This document shows, one piece after another, positions 43,867 through 53,626 of a stretch of DNA of 64,000 nt. The notes under the pieces are model-generated. The model was given only the letters and a program-made list of their open reading frames with translations. It ran no database searches and was not told the origin of the DNA. This DNA comes from an uncultured Bacilli bacterium (GTDB taxonomy: Bacteria; Bacillota_I; Bacilli_A; RF39; UBA660), in assembly GCA_934162425.1 (NCBI GenBank), contig CAKPIS010000006.1, positions 1 through 64,000 of the forward strand, read 5' to 3'. Position 1 is the stretch's first letter; the number at the start of each line of letters is the position of its first letter. A program made the position numbers and the translations under genes.

Positions 43867-46035
43867 TTCTTTTTCTTTCTTATCATCTTTAATGTGTTCT
43901 TTTACTAAGACTTCTTTTCTAGATAAATTAAGTTTTCCATTTTTATATCCAGTTGCTTTAACTAATATATCGTCACCCTCAGAAACAATATCAGATGTTT
44001 TTGCAACTCTCTTATCAGATAATTGTGAAATATGAACAAGACCTTCACATCCATCCCATAATTCAACAAAACATCCTAATTCATCTATTACTTTTACAAC
44101 ACGTCCAGTATAAATTTTTCCTATTTCTACTTCTTTTACTACGTTTTTAATCATATCAGCAGTCTTGTCAATAATTTCTTTATTAGTATGGTAAATAATT
44201 ACTCTTCCATCTTCTTCAATATCAACCTTAACAGCATTCATATCAGTTACAGTTTCAACTCCTGATGCCTCAAGTATTATCTTAGTAATCATTTCACCAC
44301 CCTTACCAATAACATCCTTTATCTTAGCTGGATCAATAGTAAATGTAAGTGTCTTAGGTGCATACTTACTAACTTCACTTCTAGGTTCTTTTATTTGTTT
44401 AGTTATAACTTTTAAAATTTCCATTCTAGCTTTACGAGCTTGTTCTAATGCTTCTTTTAATATTTCTTTAGTTATTCCACTTATTTTAATATCCATTTGA
44501 AGTGCACAAATACCTTTTTTTGTACCTGCTACTTTAAAATCCATATCTCCTAAATGATCTTCCATACCTTGTATATCAGTTAATATAGTATAATCATCAC
44601 CATCTGTAATAAGTCCCATTGCAATACCTGCAACTGGAGCTTTAATTGGTACACCTGCAGCCATTAGAGCCATACAACCAGCACAAATAGATGCTTGTGA
44701 TGAAGAACCATTTGATTCTAATATTTCAGATACAACACGTACAGTATATGGAAATTCTTCTTCACTTGGCATAACTTGAGCAAGTGCTCTTTCTCCTAAT
44801 GCACCATGTCCTATTTCTCTTCTTCCAGGCGCACCATAACGGCCAGTTTCACCTACAGAAAATTGTGGGAAGTTATAATGAAGCATAAATCTTTTTTGAT
44901 CTTCTGGAGATAATCCATCTATTATTTGATGTTCACCTAAAGCTCCAAGTGTTACAACCGATAAACTTTGTGTTTCACCACGTGTAAATAGTGCTGAACC
45001 ATGAGTTCTTGGAAGTAAATCAATATCTGTTGAAAGTGGTCTTATTTCTGTCATCTTTCTACCATCAGCACGTTTCTTTTCCTTAACTACTATTTTTCTA
45101 AATACTTCATATTCAACTTCTGATAAACATAATTTAACTTTAGTTAATAATTCATTTAATTCATCTTTATCTAAAGTACTATTTTCATATTCAAATTTAG
45201 CTACTACATCTTCTTTAACTTTATCAATTGCAGCATATTTTTCTAATTTATCTTTAATACGCATAGCTGTATCAAGAGGTTCTTTAGCAAGTAAAGTAAT
45301 TTCTTCTCTAAGTTCATCAGTAATTTCAAGAACTTCATATTTCATCTTTTCTTTACCAATTTCTTTAATTATTTTTTCTTCAAACTTAACTAATTCTTTA
45401 ACTGCATCATGTCCAAACATTAAAGCATCTAACATATCTTCTTCACTAACTTCTTTTGCGCCAGCTTCTACCATGTTAATAGCTACTTCTGTACCTGCAA
45501 CTGTTAAATCTATGTCACTGTTTTCTTGTTGTTCAATAGTAGGATTTATTACAAATTCTCCATTTACTCTTCCTACTTTAACACCAGCAATTGGACCATT
45601 AAATGGTACAGAACTAATTGATGTTGCTAAACTAGATGCAAACATAGCTGTTAATTCTGGTGAATTATCTGGATCAACAGATAAAACAGTATTTACTATT
45701 TGTACTTCATTTCTAAAATCATCTGGGAATAATGGTCTCATAGGTCTATCAATCATTCTTGCAGCAAGTGTTGCAGCTTCTGTTGGTCTACCTTCCCTTT
45801 TTATAAATCCACCAGGTATTTTACCTACTGAATATAGTTTTTCTTGATATAGTACCATTAAAGGAAAGAAATCAGATAAAACATTTGCAGTCTTACTAAC
45901 GCATACAGTAGATAGTATTACAGTATCACCATATCTAACTAAAACAGCACCATCAGCTTGTTTAGCTACTTGTCCTACTTCAACAGTTAAATTTCTTCCT
46001 CTAAAATTCATTTCAAATATTCTTTTTGCTTCCAT
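43852..46035 (-). CDS. pnp: Polyribonucleotide nucleotidyltransferase (PNPase)
   Basis: PNPase degrades RNA from the 3' end with phosphate in the degradosome. The 727-residue product has two RNase PH cores (first with FFPLMVLYQEKLYSVGKIPGG, second with GRREIGHGALGERAL and SSSQASICAG), a KH domain (IKDVIGKGGEMITKI) and an S1 domain (IYTGRVVKVIDELGCFVEL). Length and order are normal. AAGGAG precedes the ATG. It lies just downstream of rpsO, as in many bacteria. Confidence 0.96.
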   Translation of the reverse strand: MEAKRIFEMNFRGRNLTVEVGQVAKQADGAVLVRYGDTVILSTVCVSKTANVLSDFFPLMVLYQEKLYSVGKIPGGFIKREGRPTEAATLAARMIDRPMRPLFPDDFRNEVQIVNTVLSVDPDNSPELTAMFASSLATSISSVPFNGPIAGVKVGRVNGEFVINPTIEQQENSDIDLTVAGTEVAINMVEAGAKEVSEEDMLDALMFGHDAVKELVKFEEKIIKEIGKEKMKYEVLEITDELREEITLLAKEPLDTAMRIKDKLEKYAAIDKVKEDVVAKFEYENSTLDKDELNELLTKVKLCLSEVEYEVFRKIVVKEKKRADGRKMTEIRPLSTDIDLLPRTHGSALFTRGETQSLSVVTLGALGEHQIIDGLSPEDQKRFMLHYNFPQFSVGETGRYGAPGRREIGHGALGERALAQVMPSEEEFPYTVRVVSEILESNGSSSQASICAGCMALMAAGVPIKAPVAGIAMGLITDGDDYTILTDIQGMEDHLGDMDFKVAGTKKGICALQMDIKISGITKEILKEALEQARKARMEILKVITKQIKEPRSEVSKYAPKTLTFTIDPAKIKDVIGKGGEMITKIILEASGVETVTDMNAVKVDIEEDGRVIIYHTNKEIIDKTADMIKNVVKEVEIGKIYTGRVVKVIDELGCFVELWDGCEGLVHISQLSDKRVAKTSDIVSEGDDILVKATGYKNGKLNLSRKEVLVKEHIKDDKKEKESTEE

Positions 46036-46095
46036 AATTACATCTCCTTATTATATAAAAAGACACCCAAAAAAAGAGTGCCTACTTTTTAATTA

Positions 46096-46362
46096 TTATT
46101 TTCTTAATCCTAAGCTCTTAATTAATTCACGATATCTATTAATATTAGTTTTCTTTAAATAGTTAAGCAAGTTACGTCTCTTACCAACTTTTATTAATAA
46201 ACCTCTTTTTGAATGGAAATCATGAATGTTTTCCTTTAAGTGAGCTGTTAAGATGTTAATTTCTTCTGTTAATACAGCAATTTGTACTTCTGGAGAACCA
46301 GTATCTCCTTCATGTGTTGCATACTTTTCAATAATTGCTTTTTTTACATCTTTCTTTAACAT
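46096..46362 (-). CDS. rpsO: 30S ribosomal protein S15
   Basis: The 88-residue protein has TGSPEVQIAVLTEEINILTAHLKENIHDFHSKRGLL split as TGSPEVQIAVL and HDFHSKRGLL, then LVGKRRNLLNYLK-like KVGKRRNLLNYLKK. It binds 16S rRNA early in 30S assembly. AGGAGG precedes the ATG. The 75-base structured leader and its own promoter are upstream; pnp follows. Confidence 0.96.
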   Translation of the reverse strand: MLKKDVKKAIIEKYATHEGDTGSPEVQIAVLTEEINILTAHLKENIHDFHSKRGLLIKVGKRRNLLNYLKKTNINRYRELIKSLGLRK

Positions 46363-46440
46363 ATTCTTTTTCCTCCTTATAAAATTCGCCTAGTTCCGCG
46401 TAAGTGGTCGGAATAATCCTACTACCCAGAATTAGGTAAC
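46363..46440 (-). promoter_or_regulatory. Structured rpsO 5' leader (candidate S15 autoregulatory RNA)
   Basis: From the predicted start to the rpsO ATG the RNA holds TTCCG/CGGAA (loop ACCACTTACG) and TACC/GGTA hairpins and G-rich GGGTAGTAGG. Such leaders are where S15 represses its own translation in several Bacillota. The exact S15 motif (GU/GC with three-way junction) cannot be verified by eye. Confidence 0.45.
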
Positions 46441-46446
46441 ACATAT

Positions 46447-46475
46447 ACTATACTCTTTTTTTAAAATTAATGCAA
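46447..46475 (-). promoter_or_regulatory. Sigma-A promoter of rpsO-pnp
   Basis: Minus strand TTGCAT (46470-46475), 17 bases, TATAGT (46447-46452). Confidence 0.65.
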
Positions 46476-46497
46476 GTTATAATTAACTATTTTTACA

Positions 46498-47349
46498 CTA
46501 AATAAACATTTTATATGGTTTTAGTTTGTTATGATCTTTATCATATTTTTTATATATTGCAATTACTTTGTTATTATATTTAAAAACAATTTTATCAGCA
46601 TTATATGTATTATCTATTATTGCTCCATTTTTAATTTTTTTATATAGTGCTTCATCTATAGTAACTGTATTATAATTTTTTAATACTTCCTCTATACTTA
46701 TTAATTTATATTCTTTATTTTTTATGTTATCTAATGTATATGAATCATCTAACGAAAACATTCCCTGCTTTGTTCTTATTAAGTCTTCCATACTACCAAT
46801 TACATTTAATTTATCATTTATATCTTTAATTAAACTTCTTATGTATGTACCTTTAGATACTCTAACACTAAATTTATAATTATCTTTATTAAAATCTAGT
46901 AATTCTATATCATGAATTGTAACATTTCTCTTAGGCAAAGTAACATCTATATTGCATCTAGCATATTCATATAATTTCTTACCATTTATTTTAACTGCAG
47001 AATATATAGGAACTTCTTGTTCATATGTTCCTATAAAAGAATTTAAGGCTTTTATTAATTCTTCTTTTTTTAACTCTGTATTCTGTGTTTTTAATACCTT
47101 TCCTGTAGTATCTAAAGTATCAGTTAAAACTCCTAGTTTAACTGTTGCTATATACTCTTTATCGTAACTAGTTAATTCTTCTACTAATTTAGTAGCATTT
47201 CCAATACATAAAACTAAAGTACCACTTGCTATAGGATCAAGTGTACCAGTATGTCCTACCTTTTTAGTATTTAATATTTTACATACTTTATTTACAACAT
47301 CACGGCTTGTTATACCTTTAGGTTTATTTACAACAATTATTCCATTCAT
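46498..47349 (-). CDS. truB: tRNA pseudouridine(55) synthase
   Basis: TruB makes pseudouridine 55 in the T arm of tRNAs. The 283-residue product has VNKPKGITSRDVV, GHTGTLDPIASGTLVLCIG with the catalytic Asp, YDKEYIA, and YEYARC. The ATG at 47349 follows AAGGAG by five bases; the longer frame lacks a ribosome site. Confidence 0.94.
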   Translation of the reverse strand: MNGIIVVNKPKGITSRDVVNKVCKILNTKKVGHTGTLDPIASGTLVLCIGNATKLVEELTSYDKEYIATVKLGVLTDTLDTTGKVLKTQNTELKKEELIKALNSFIGTYEQEVPIYSAVKINGKKLYEYARCNIDVTLPKRNVTIHDIELLDFNKDNYKFSVRVSKGTYIRSLIKDINDKLNVIGSMEDLIRTKQGMFSLDDSYTLDNIKNKEYKLISIEEVLKNYNTVTIDEALYKKIKNGAIIDNTYNADKIVFKYNNKVIAIYKKYDKDHNKLKPYKMFI

Positions 47350-47393
47350 AAAAACTCCTTTAAATATATAATAGCACAAATTATCTTAACAAA

Positions 47394-47418
47394 CAAAAAG
47401 AATAGCACTAAGCTATTC
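47394..47418 (-). terminator. Terminator after coiled-coil gene
   Basis: GAATAGC / GCTATTC stem around five bases with a following T run on the minus strand. Confidence 0.75.
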
Positions 47419-47425
47419 ATATTTG

Positions 47426-49279
47426 CTATTTCATAAATGTTAATTCGTGATTTTGAGTTTTAACATCTTCATCATAATATTTAACAACGTCGCCTAATTC
47501 TTCGTAATCAAATTCATAAATTGCATCATCTTCATTTTTACGATAACTATTAATAATACATAATTGATTAATAATAGCTTTAACTTCATTAATACTTAAT
47601 ATATTTTCGGTTTTTTCACTAGTAGTTATTCTATCAAGTAACTTAGTAGCATCTTTATAAACTTCTTCATAATTATTAGCTACTGCCATTGTTTCAGCAT
47701 ATTGATTAAAGATATTTAAAATTCCTTCTTTATTAGTTAAATTGTATGTATTATTAGCCTTTTTATCAAGACCACTAATCATTCTATATTCAAAGTTATC
47801 TTGAGCTTGTGCTAGTTTACCAACTTGTTTTTCAGTTAATTCATTACGGTATAATCTTGGTTTTAATTTATTTATTGCATTTCTGCTTTTAAATAAACGA
47901 CATCCACTTACTACAGCTAAATCACCAATTGTCTTTTTAACTTTGTTTAATTTATTTAATGCTTTTTCCTTTTTCTCCTCAGGAGCATTATCATACTTTT
48001 CTTGTCTTTTAGCTAATCTCTTGTTATTAATTTTCTTAACAAAGCTTGTTCCTAATAATAATGCAAATGGTTTACCAATTGTCTCTATAATATAATCTTT
48101 TATACTATGTTTTTCGATATCATCTTCATCTAATCTACTCTTTAATTTATTTTCATATTGATTATTATAAAAACTTGTTATACGTTTAACATCATTACTA
48201 TACATTCCAGCTGTTACATTTTCTAATTCTTGATACTTTTCACGTAATGATACAACATCTTCTCTTGAAACCTTATTATTTGTATCTATATCTTCATTTA
48301 TTTTATTTAAAAGTTCAACAAATTCAGTCTTCTTAGTATCAACTTTTATAGCACGAATTCTTTCTACTAATTTTTTTCTTTCTTCTTCATCTTTTACTTT
48401 TTTAATAGCTTCTAAAGCTTTTTTAATATCTTCAGCATCTTTTGTTTCTTCTGCTTTTTCCACTAATTTAGTAGCTTCTTCTAGTGCATCATCTTTAGTT
48501 TTCTCTGATTTTTCCACTAATTTAGTAGCTTCTTCTAAAGAATTTTCATTATTAATATTATTGTGATCATTAGTATTAGTATTATTAACACTACTAGCTC
48601 TATTAATAATTGATTTCTTAATAGTATTCATATCAATACCATTTTTTACAATTAACTTATAATATTCATCAATTACATTATCACCAGTAGATACACTTAT
48701 TAATAATTTACCATTATATGTTAATAACTTTTCAAATTCTTCTTTTTGCTTACTTAAACTTTCTATATTAGAATTTATTTTATCTAATTCTAAAATTAAA
48801 TTAGATTTTTCATTTTTACTTGATGAAGTATATTTATTTAATATTTCTTGTTCTTTGTTTTTTACATCATTAATTTCAGAATTAATTAATTCTATAGCTT
48901 TATTAACACTTTCTTTTATGCATCCTTGCATTTTAGCTTTCTTATCATCAAATAAAATATTATTTTTTCTTTCTTCTTTAGAAGTAAATTTATTTTCATA
49001 CATTGCTATAACTTTATTTAACTTTACTAATTTTTCAGCTAAAGTAGCTTGTTTGTTAGAATCTATAGTATTATTTAATTCATTAATTACTAATAGACGT
49101 CTAGTCTTAGCTTCTTTAACTATTTCTTTATATGTATATTCAGAGTTATAAGATGTTTCTAATTCTTCTAACCATTTAACATCTTCATTATGAGCTAAAT
49201 CTTCAAATTCAGCATTAACACCCTTTAAATCTTCTTTTAATTCATCTAAAACTTTCTTTAAATTATCTTGTAAGTTCAT
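47426..49279 (-). CDS. Unrecognised 617-aa coiled-coil protein
   Basis: I do not recognise this 617-residue protein. The first 230 residues are charged coiled coil; residues about 245-295 contain an imperfect 18-residue tandem repeat (LEEATKLVEKSEKTKDDA, LEEATKLVEKAEETKDAE), encoded by 54-base repeat units; then more coiled coil, and a basic helical C-terminal part (about 390-617, e.g. RLAKRQEKYDNAPEEKKEKAL, GCRLFKSRNAINKLKPRLYR). No signal peptide; a hydrophobic stretch GKPFALLLGTSF is too short for a helix. GGGGG precedes the ATG. Confidence 0.6.
   Translation of the reverse strand: MNLQDNLKKVLDELKEDLKGVNAEFEDLAHNEDVKWLEELETSYNSEYTYKEIVKEAKTRRLLVINELNNTIDSNKQATLAEKLVKLNKVIAMYENKFTSKEERKNNILFDDKKAKMQGCIKESVNKAIELINSEINDVKNKEQEILNKYTSSSKNEKSNLILELDKINSNIESLSKQKEEFEKLLTYNGKLLISVSTGDNVIDEYYKLIVKNGIDMNTIKKSIINRASSVNNTNTNDHNNINNENSLEEATKLVEKSEKTKDDALEEATKLVEKAEETKDAEDIKKALEAIKKVKDEEERKKLVERIRAIKVDTKKTEFVELLNKINEDIDTNNKVSREDVVSLREKYQELENVTAGMYSNDVKRITSFYNNQYENKLKSRLDEDDIEKHSIKDYIIETIGKPFALLLGTSFVKKINNKRLAKRQEKYDNAPEEKKEKALNKLNKVKKTIGDLAVVSGCRLFKSRNAINKLKPRLYRNELTEKQVGKLAQAQDNFEYRMISGLDKKANNTYNLTNKEGILNIFNQYAETMAVANNYEEVYKDATKLLDRITTSEKTENILSINEVKAIINQLCIINSYRKNEDDAIYEFDYEELGDVVKYYDEDVKTQNHELTFMK
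48457..48539 (-). repeat. 54-base-period repeat in coiled-coil gene
   Basis: A 29-base identical segment occurs at 48457-48485 and 48511-48539 (offset 54, 18 codons), encoding the LEEATKLVEK units. DNA identity higher than needed for the protein suggests recent duplication. Confidence 0.75.
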
Positions 49280-49352
49280 TCAAATCTCCCCCTTTTGTTT
49301 GAATGCCCAATATGATAGCACAAAATTTAGCTAAAGTCAATACTTATTTATT

Positions 49353-49385
49353 TTTAAAAAAAACAGTCTCACATAAGTGAAACTG
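49353..49385 (-). terminator. Terminator of GNAT-kinase fusion gene
   Basis: ACAGTTTCAC / GTGAGACTGT with a four-base loop is followed by eight Ts on the minus strand. Confidence 0.8.
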
Positions 49386-49394
49386 TCATTTGCT

Positions 49395-50753
49395 CTATCT
49401 TAATTTATATTTAAACACTATATAACCAGCAACTGCTATAATAACAAGAATAACAGAAAGTATTATAACGCTTATTTTACCACTTTTTTCTTCAGATGCT
49501 TTATCCGATACATTGTATATGCTATCTAGATATTTTTCATAAGAATCACTCAAATAATAGCGTTCACTACTTTTAAACATAGATTCATAATAATTTTTAA
49601 AACTAATAGGAAGTCTGTTTTTATTCTTATTATATATTTTTTCTATATCAGACATACTAGAATCATCTGGAATTCTAACATTTAATAAAATTTCTAATGC
49701 AGTTACTGCAAAAGCATATAAATCGGATCTTTCAGATACAATTTTATTTTTAGGATCTTTATACTTATTGGCAACTAAAGTATTGATAACGTTATTTTTA
49801 ATCACAAATGAGTCACAATCAATCAAAGTAATCTTCCCATTTTCATCAAAAAATATATTATCAAGATTAAGATCACAAACATAAATATTTTTTTTGTGTA
49901 AACTTCTTACTACATCTTCTATTTCTTTTATTTTATCTATTTTTTCTTCAAAACTTAAATCATTAAGTTTACTATTTAAAGATGCACCTTCTGGTAAATA
50001 ATCCATTATATAACCAACAAATATTCCATCATAATATACTAAATTTTTAGGTTTAACAACTTCTGGCAAATCCATTTTCTTTAATGTTTTTAATGTTTCT
50101 TCCCTATCTTTTATAAATGTAAACGAATTAGAAGTAAACATTTTTAATATTCTATTGTCACTGGTTAAATATATATTTCCATCACGCCCAGTAGTTATTT
50201 TTTTAACCAACTTAAGACTTTTATAATCTATATAATCAGATGGGATATTTCTAAACTTATCATTTAATCTTCTAGCTGAAACAGCTGCTAAAACACTTAT
50301 ACTAAGAAGACTACCATCTTCATTTATTCCAACTTCATAAAAACCTATACTTTTATATAATGTAAGTTTTTCATCATCATGTTCATTTATTGTAGCTATT
50401 ACATTTCTAGAACCAACCTCACCAGCTACATATAGTATAGCTTCTACTAACAAAACTTCCATTCCCTTATTTAAAAACTCATTTAAAACATATAAATCAT
50501 TTATTATTACTTGTGATACATTATTGATATTTTTAAATTCAAAAGTTGCATATCCAATCAACATGTTATTTGTTTGTATAACTATTGTCATTTTATTTTT
50601 AAAATAATCAGGTATTATATAATCATCTAAATCAACCAAACACTCTTTTTTTAAGGTTTCACCAGAAAAAGTATTTACAATGTCTGCAAAAATATCAAAA
50701 TCAGTTTCCAATATACCAAGATTAAGATTTTCTTTTTTTATTAAATTAATCAT
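49395..50753 (-). CDS. GNAT-protein kinase-TM fusion
   Basis: The 452-residue protein appears to join a GNAT-like domain (about 1-150: LIGYATFEFKNI, YVLNEFLNKGMEVLLVEAIL and YKSIGFYEVGI), a protein kinase fold (about 175-385) and a C-terminal membrane helix (about 425-447). Kinase motifs are ILKMF (Lys), KKNIYVCDLNLDNIFFDE (catalytic D-L-N-x-x-N) and ITLIDCDSFVI (D-C-D in place of DFG). VxLIDCDSFQ is the style of the COG4248-like kinase group. I place the start at ATG 50753. It sits between the coiled-coil gene and rbfA; membrane anchoring puts the kinase in the cytoplasm. Confidence 0.75.
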   Translation of the reverse strand: MINLIKKENLNLGILETDFDIFADIVNTFSGETLKKECLVDLDDYIIPDYFKNKMTIVIQTNNMLIGYATFEFKNINNVSQVIINDLYVLNEFLNKGMEVLLVEAILYVAGEVGSRNVIATINEHDDEKLTLYKSIGFYEVGINEDGSLLSISVLAAVSARRLNDKFRNIPSDYIDYKSLKLVKKITTGRDGNIYLTSDNRILKMFTSNSFTFIKDREETLKTLKKMDLPEVVKPKNLVYYDGIFVGYIMDYLPEGASLNSKLNDLSFEEKIDKIKEIEDVVRSLHKKNIYVCDLNLDNIFFDENGKITLIDCDSFVIKNNVINTLVANKYKDPKNKIVSERSDLYAFAVTALEILLNVRIPDDSSMSDIEKIYNKNKNRLPISFKNYYESMFKSSERYYLSDSYEKYLDSIYNVSDKASEEKSGKISVIILSVILVIIAVAGYIVFKYKLR

Positions 50754-50850
50754 ATGTATCACCCTTTATTATTTAGCTAATACAATTATACATTTTTTTT
50801 CTACTAATTTCTACAAAAAAAGAAAAAAAGATAAAATTTTCTACCTTTTT

Positions 50851-51192
50851 TTACTCATTATTTATTTTTTCTATAATTTTTTCTATTTTATTACCATACT
50901 CTATTGATTCATCATATATAAATCTTAAATCTGGTATCCTTCTTATTTCTAATTTTCTTTTAGCAAGTTCAGTTTTAATAAAGCCTTTTGCTGCGTTTAA
51001 GTCATGTAAACATTTATCTTTTTTATTTATATCAAAAACAGTACAATATATTTGTGCAAGAGATAAATCAGTATCAACTTTAACACTAGTTAAAGTAACA
51101 AATTTTATATCTTCATCATAAACTTCATTTTGAAGTATATCACTTATTTCTTTTAATAATACATTTGCAATTCTCTGGGTTTTAATACTCAT
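50851..51192 (-). CDS. rbfA: Ribosome-binding factor A
   Basis: RbfA binds the 5' end of 16S rRNA for late 30S maturation. The 113-residue product has RIANVLLKEISDILQNEVYDE, VTLTSVKVDTDLSLAQIY and RIPDLRFIYDES (LKLRxxPxLxF variant). It follows infB by two bases in the rimP-nusA-ylxR-infB-rbfA operon. Confidence 0.94.
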   Translation of the reverse strand: MSIKTQRIANVLLKEISDILQNEVYDEDIKFVTLTSVKVDTDLSLAQIYCTVFDINKKDKCLHDLNAAKGFIKTELAKRKLEIRRIPDLRFIYDESIEYGNKIEKIIEKINNE

Positions 51193-51194
51193 AA

Positions 51195-53318
51195 TTACCT
51201 CTTAATTTCTACAAGACAATAAGCCTCAATTACATCCTTTTCTTTTATATCACCATAATTTTTCAAAGTAATACCACATTCAAATCCGGCCTTTACTTCT
51301 TTAGCTTGATTCTTTTCTCTTTGTATTGAATTTATTTCACCATCATATATAACAATGCCATCACGAATTACTCTTGCTTTAGAATCAGATTTAATAATAC
51401 CATCTAAAACGTAGCAACCAGCAATATTACCAGTTTTAGAAAATTTATAAATTTTTCTTATTTCTGCTGTTCCTAGTACTTTTTCTTCATATTCAGGATC
51501 AAGCATACCCTTCATAGCAGATTCCATTTCCTCAACTACTTTATAAATTATATTATGAAGTCTAACTGAAACCCCATATTCTTTTGCTATATCAAGTATC
51601 TTACCAGATGGTCTTACGTTAAATCCTATTATTATAGCGTTAGATGCATTAGCTAATACAACATCACTTTCAGTTATAGTTCCAACACCACTTCTAATAA
51701 CATTTAACTTACATCCTTCAACGTTTATCTTAGCTAAAGTATTTTTAACAGCTTCTTCACTACCCTTTACATCAGCTTTTAATACGATGTTTACTTCTTT
51801 TAATCCTTCAGAAATTTTTCCAAATAAATCATCAAGAGTTAATGAATTAGTTTGCATATTTGATTTTAACTTAGCTGTCTGGCTTCTTTGTTCAGCAACT
51901 GCATGAGCTTGTTTTTCTGACTCAAATGCCATAAATTTATCGCCTGCTGTTGGAACTCCTTGGATACCTGTAACACAAATTGGTGTAGATGGATATGCTT
52001 CTACTATTTCCTCTCCTAAATCATTTTTCATGGTTCTTATCTTTCCGAAGAATTCACCAATAACAACAGGATCTCCTAATCTTAAAGTACCATTTTGTAC
52101 AAGTAAAGTAACTTCACTCCCAACGTTTTTATCAAGTTTTGATTCAATTACAGTACCAAGGGCATAACGTTTTGGATTTGCTTTTAACTCTTGCATCTCT
52201 GCAATAAGAAGTAGGTTTTCTAATAACTTATCAATTCCTTCATGAGTTTTTGCTGAGATTGGAACAAATAGTGTATCTCCACCCCATGTATCAGGAGTTA
52301 AACCACGTTCACTCATCTCTCTCATTACTTTTTCTACATCAGCACCTGGTTTATCTATTTTATTTACTGCTACTATAATAGGAACATTAGCTGCCTTAGC
52401 ATGGTCTATAGCTTCTTCTGTTTGTGGCATTACACCATCATCTGCAGCAACTATAATTATTACGATATCGGTAATAGATGCCCCACGAGCTCTCATTTCA
52501 GTAAAAGCAGCATGTCCTGGAGTATCTATAAACGTTATTTTTTTATCATTATAAGACACCTGATAAGCACCTATATGCTGAGTTATTCCACCAAATTCTC
52601 CATCTATAACATTACTTTTTCTTATAGCATCAAGAAGTGATGTTTTACCATGGTCAACGTGTCCCATTATAGTTACAACTGGTGGACGTTCTTCTAAATC
52701 TTCTTCGTTATCATTAATTTCAAACATTTCAAAATTAGAAATATCCATTGCCTCTTCTTTTTTTAATGTTTTATTATATTCTAAAGCTAAAACCGAAGCA
52801 TCATCAAAACTTATCTTAGCATTCATATTAGCCATAACACCTAATGACATTAGCTTTTTAATTAGTTCAGTAACTGGTTTTTGTAATTCATCAGAAAGGT
52901 CCTTTAAACTCATACCTTCCTTATAAATAATAATATCAGATGACTTATCTTCATTAGATACTAGCTTTTCTTTATTTTTGTACATAGCCTTTTTTGCCAT
53001 ATTTAATTCTTTTTGTTTGTTTTTCTTCTTTTTTGCTGTTTTTTCTTCTTTATAATCAGTATGTTTTTTATCAACTAAAGTATCAACTACTTCATCATAG
53101 TAATCATCTTCATCAAGTTTTCTTATTATTTCTTCATCAACTTCTACGTTTTCTTCTTCATCTTGTTCATTTTCAAATGCATTATCAAGAAGAACAATAG
53201 AATCATCATCCAACATATCATAGTTAGAACTTACGTTAATGTCTAATCTTTTACACATTTCAAGTACTTCTTCAGGTTTCTTACTAATATCTTGTGCATA
53301 TTCTAAAACACTCATCAT
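51195..53318 (-). CDS. infB: Translation initiation factor IF-2
   Basis: IF-2 is the GTPase that joins fMet-tRNA to the 30S subunit. The 707-residue product has a charged N-terminal region, an IF2-N-like helix segment, GTPase motifs GHVDHGKTSLLD, DTPGHAAFTEMRARG, NKIDKPGAD, and domains II-IV (ISEGLKEVNIVLKADVKGS, VRPSGKILDIA). The N-terminal region is short, as in low-GC species. AGAGGTG precedes the ATG pair at 53318. Confidence 0.96.
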   Translation of the reverse strand: MMSVLEYAQDISKKPEEVLEMCKRLDINVSSNYDMLDDDSIVLLDNAFENEQDEEENVEVDEEIIRKLDEDDYYDEVVDTLVDKKHTDYKEEKTAKKKKNKQKELNMAKKAMYKNKEKLVSNEDKSSDIIIYKEGMSLKDLSDELQKPVTELIKKLMSLGVMANMNAKISFDDASVLALEYNKTLKKEEAMDISNFEMFEINDNEEDLEERPPVVTIMGHVDHGKTSLLDAIRKSNVIDGEFGGITQHIGAYQVSYNDKKITFIDTPGHAAFTEMRARGASITDIVIIIVAADDGVMPQTEEAIDHAKAANVPIIVAVNKIDKPGADVEKVMREMSERGLTPDTWGGDTLFVPISAKTHEGIDKLLENLLLIAEMQELKANPKRYALGTVIESKLDKNVGSEVTLLVQNGTLRLGDPVVIGEFFGKIRTMKNDLGEEIVEAYPSTPICVTGIQGVPTAGDKFMAFESEKQAHAVAEQRSQTAKLKSNMQTNSLTLDDLFGKISEGLKEVNIVLKADVKGSEEAVKNTLAKINVEGCKLNVIRSGVGTITESDVVLANASNAIIIGFNVRPSGKILDIAKEYGVSVRLHNIIYKVVEEMESAMKGMLDPEYEEKVLGTAEIRKIYKFSKTGNIAGCYVLDGIIKSDSKARVIRDGIVIYDGEINSIQREKNQAKEVKAGFECGITLKNYGDIKEKDVIEAYCLVEIKR

Positions 53319-53344
53319 ATTAAAACACCTCTTTCTTTTATTTA

Positions 53345-53611
53345 TTATTTATCATTTACTATCTTACATAATTCATCATATATTTCCTGTGGAATTAAAG
53401 CTTCTAAATATCTTTCAAGTATTTTTCCACTAAAAGCTTTATTAATTACATCTATGTCTTTTTTTAAATAAGCTCCACGGCCATTTTTCTTTCCTGTTAA
53501 ATCAACACTTATGTTTCCTAAATTATCTCTTACTACTCTTATTAATTCACTTTTAGGATATTTTTCTTTAGTAACAACACAAGTACGCATAGGAATTTTT
53601 CTTTGTTTCAT
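53345..53611 (-). CDS. ylxR: YlxR RNA-binding protein (DUF448)
   Basis: The 88-residue protein has the family marks RTCVVTKEKYPKSELIRVV and KKNGRGAYLKKD (GRGAYLC form with C replaced by K). In Bacillus, YlxR is a nucleoid-associated regulator and lies between nusA and infB, as here; ylxQ, often next, is missing. ATG 53611 follows AGGTGAT. Confidence 0.9.
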   Translation of the reverse strand: MKQRKIPMRTCVVTKEKYPKSELIRVVRDNLGNISVDLTGKKNGRGAYLKKDIDVINKAFSGKILERYLEALIPQEIYDELCKIVNDK

Positions 53612-53626
53612 TTTCATCACCTATCT

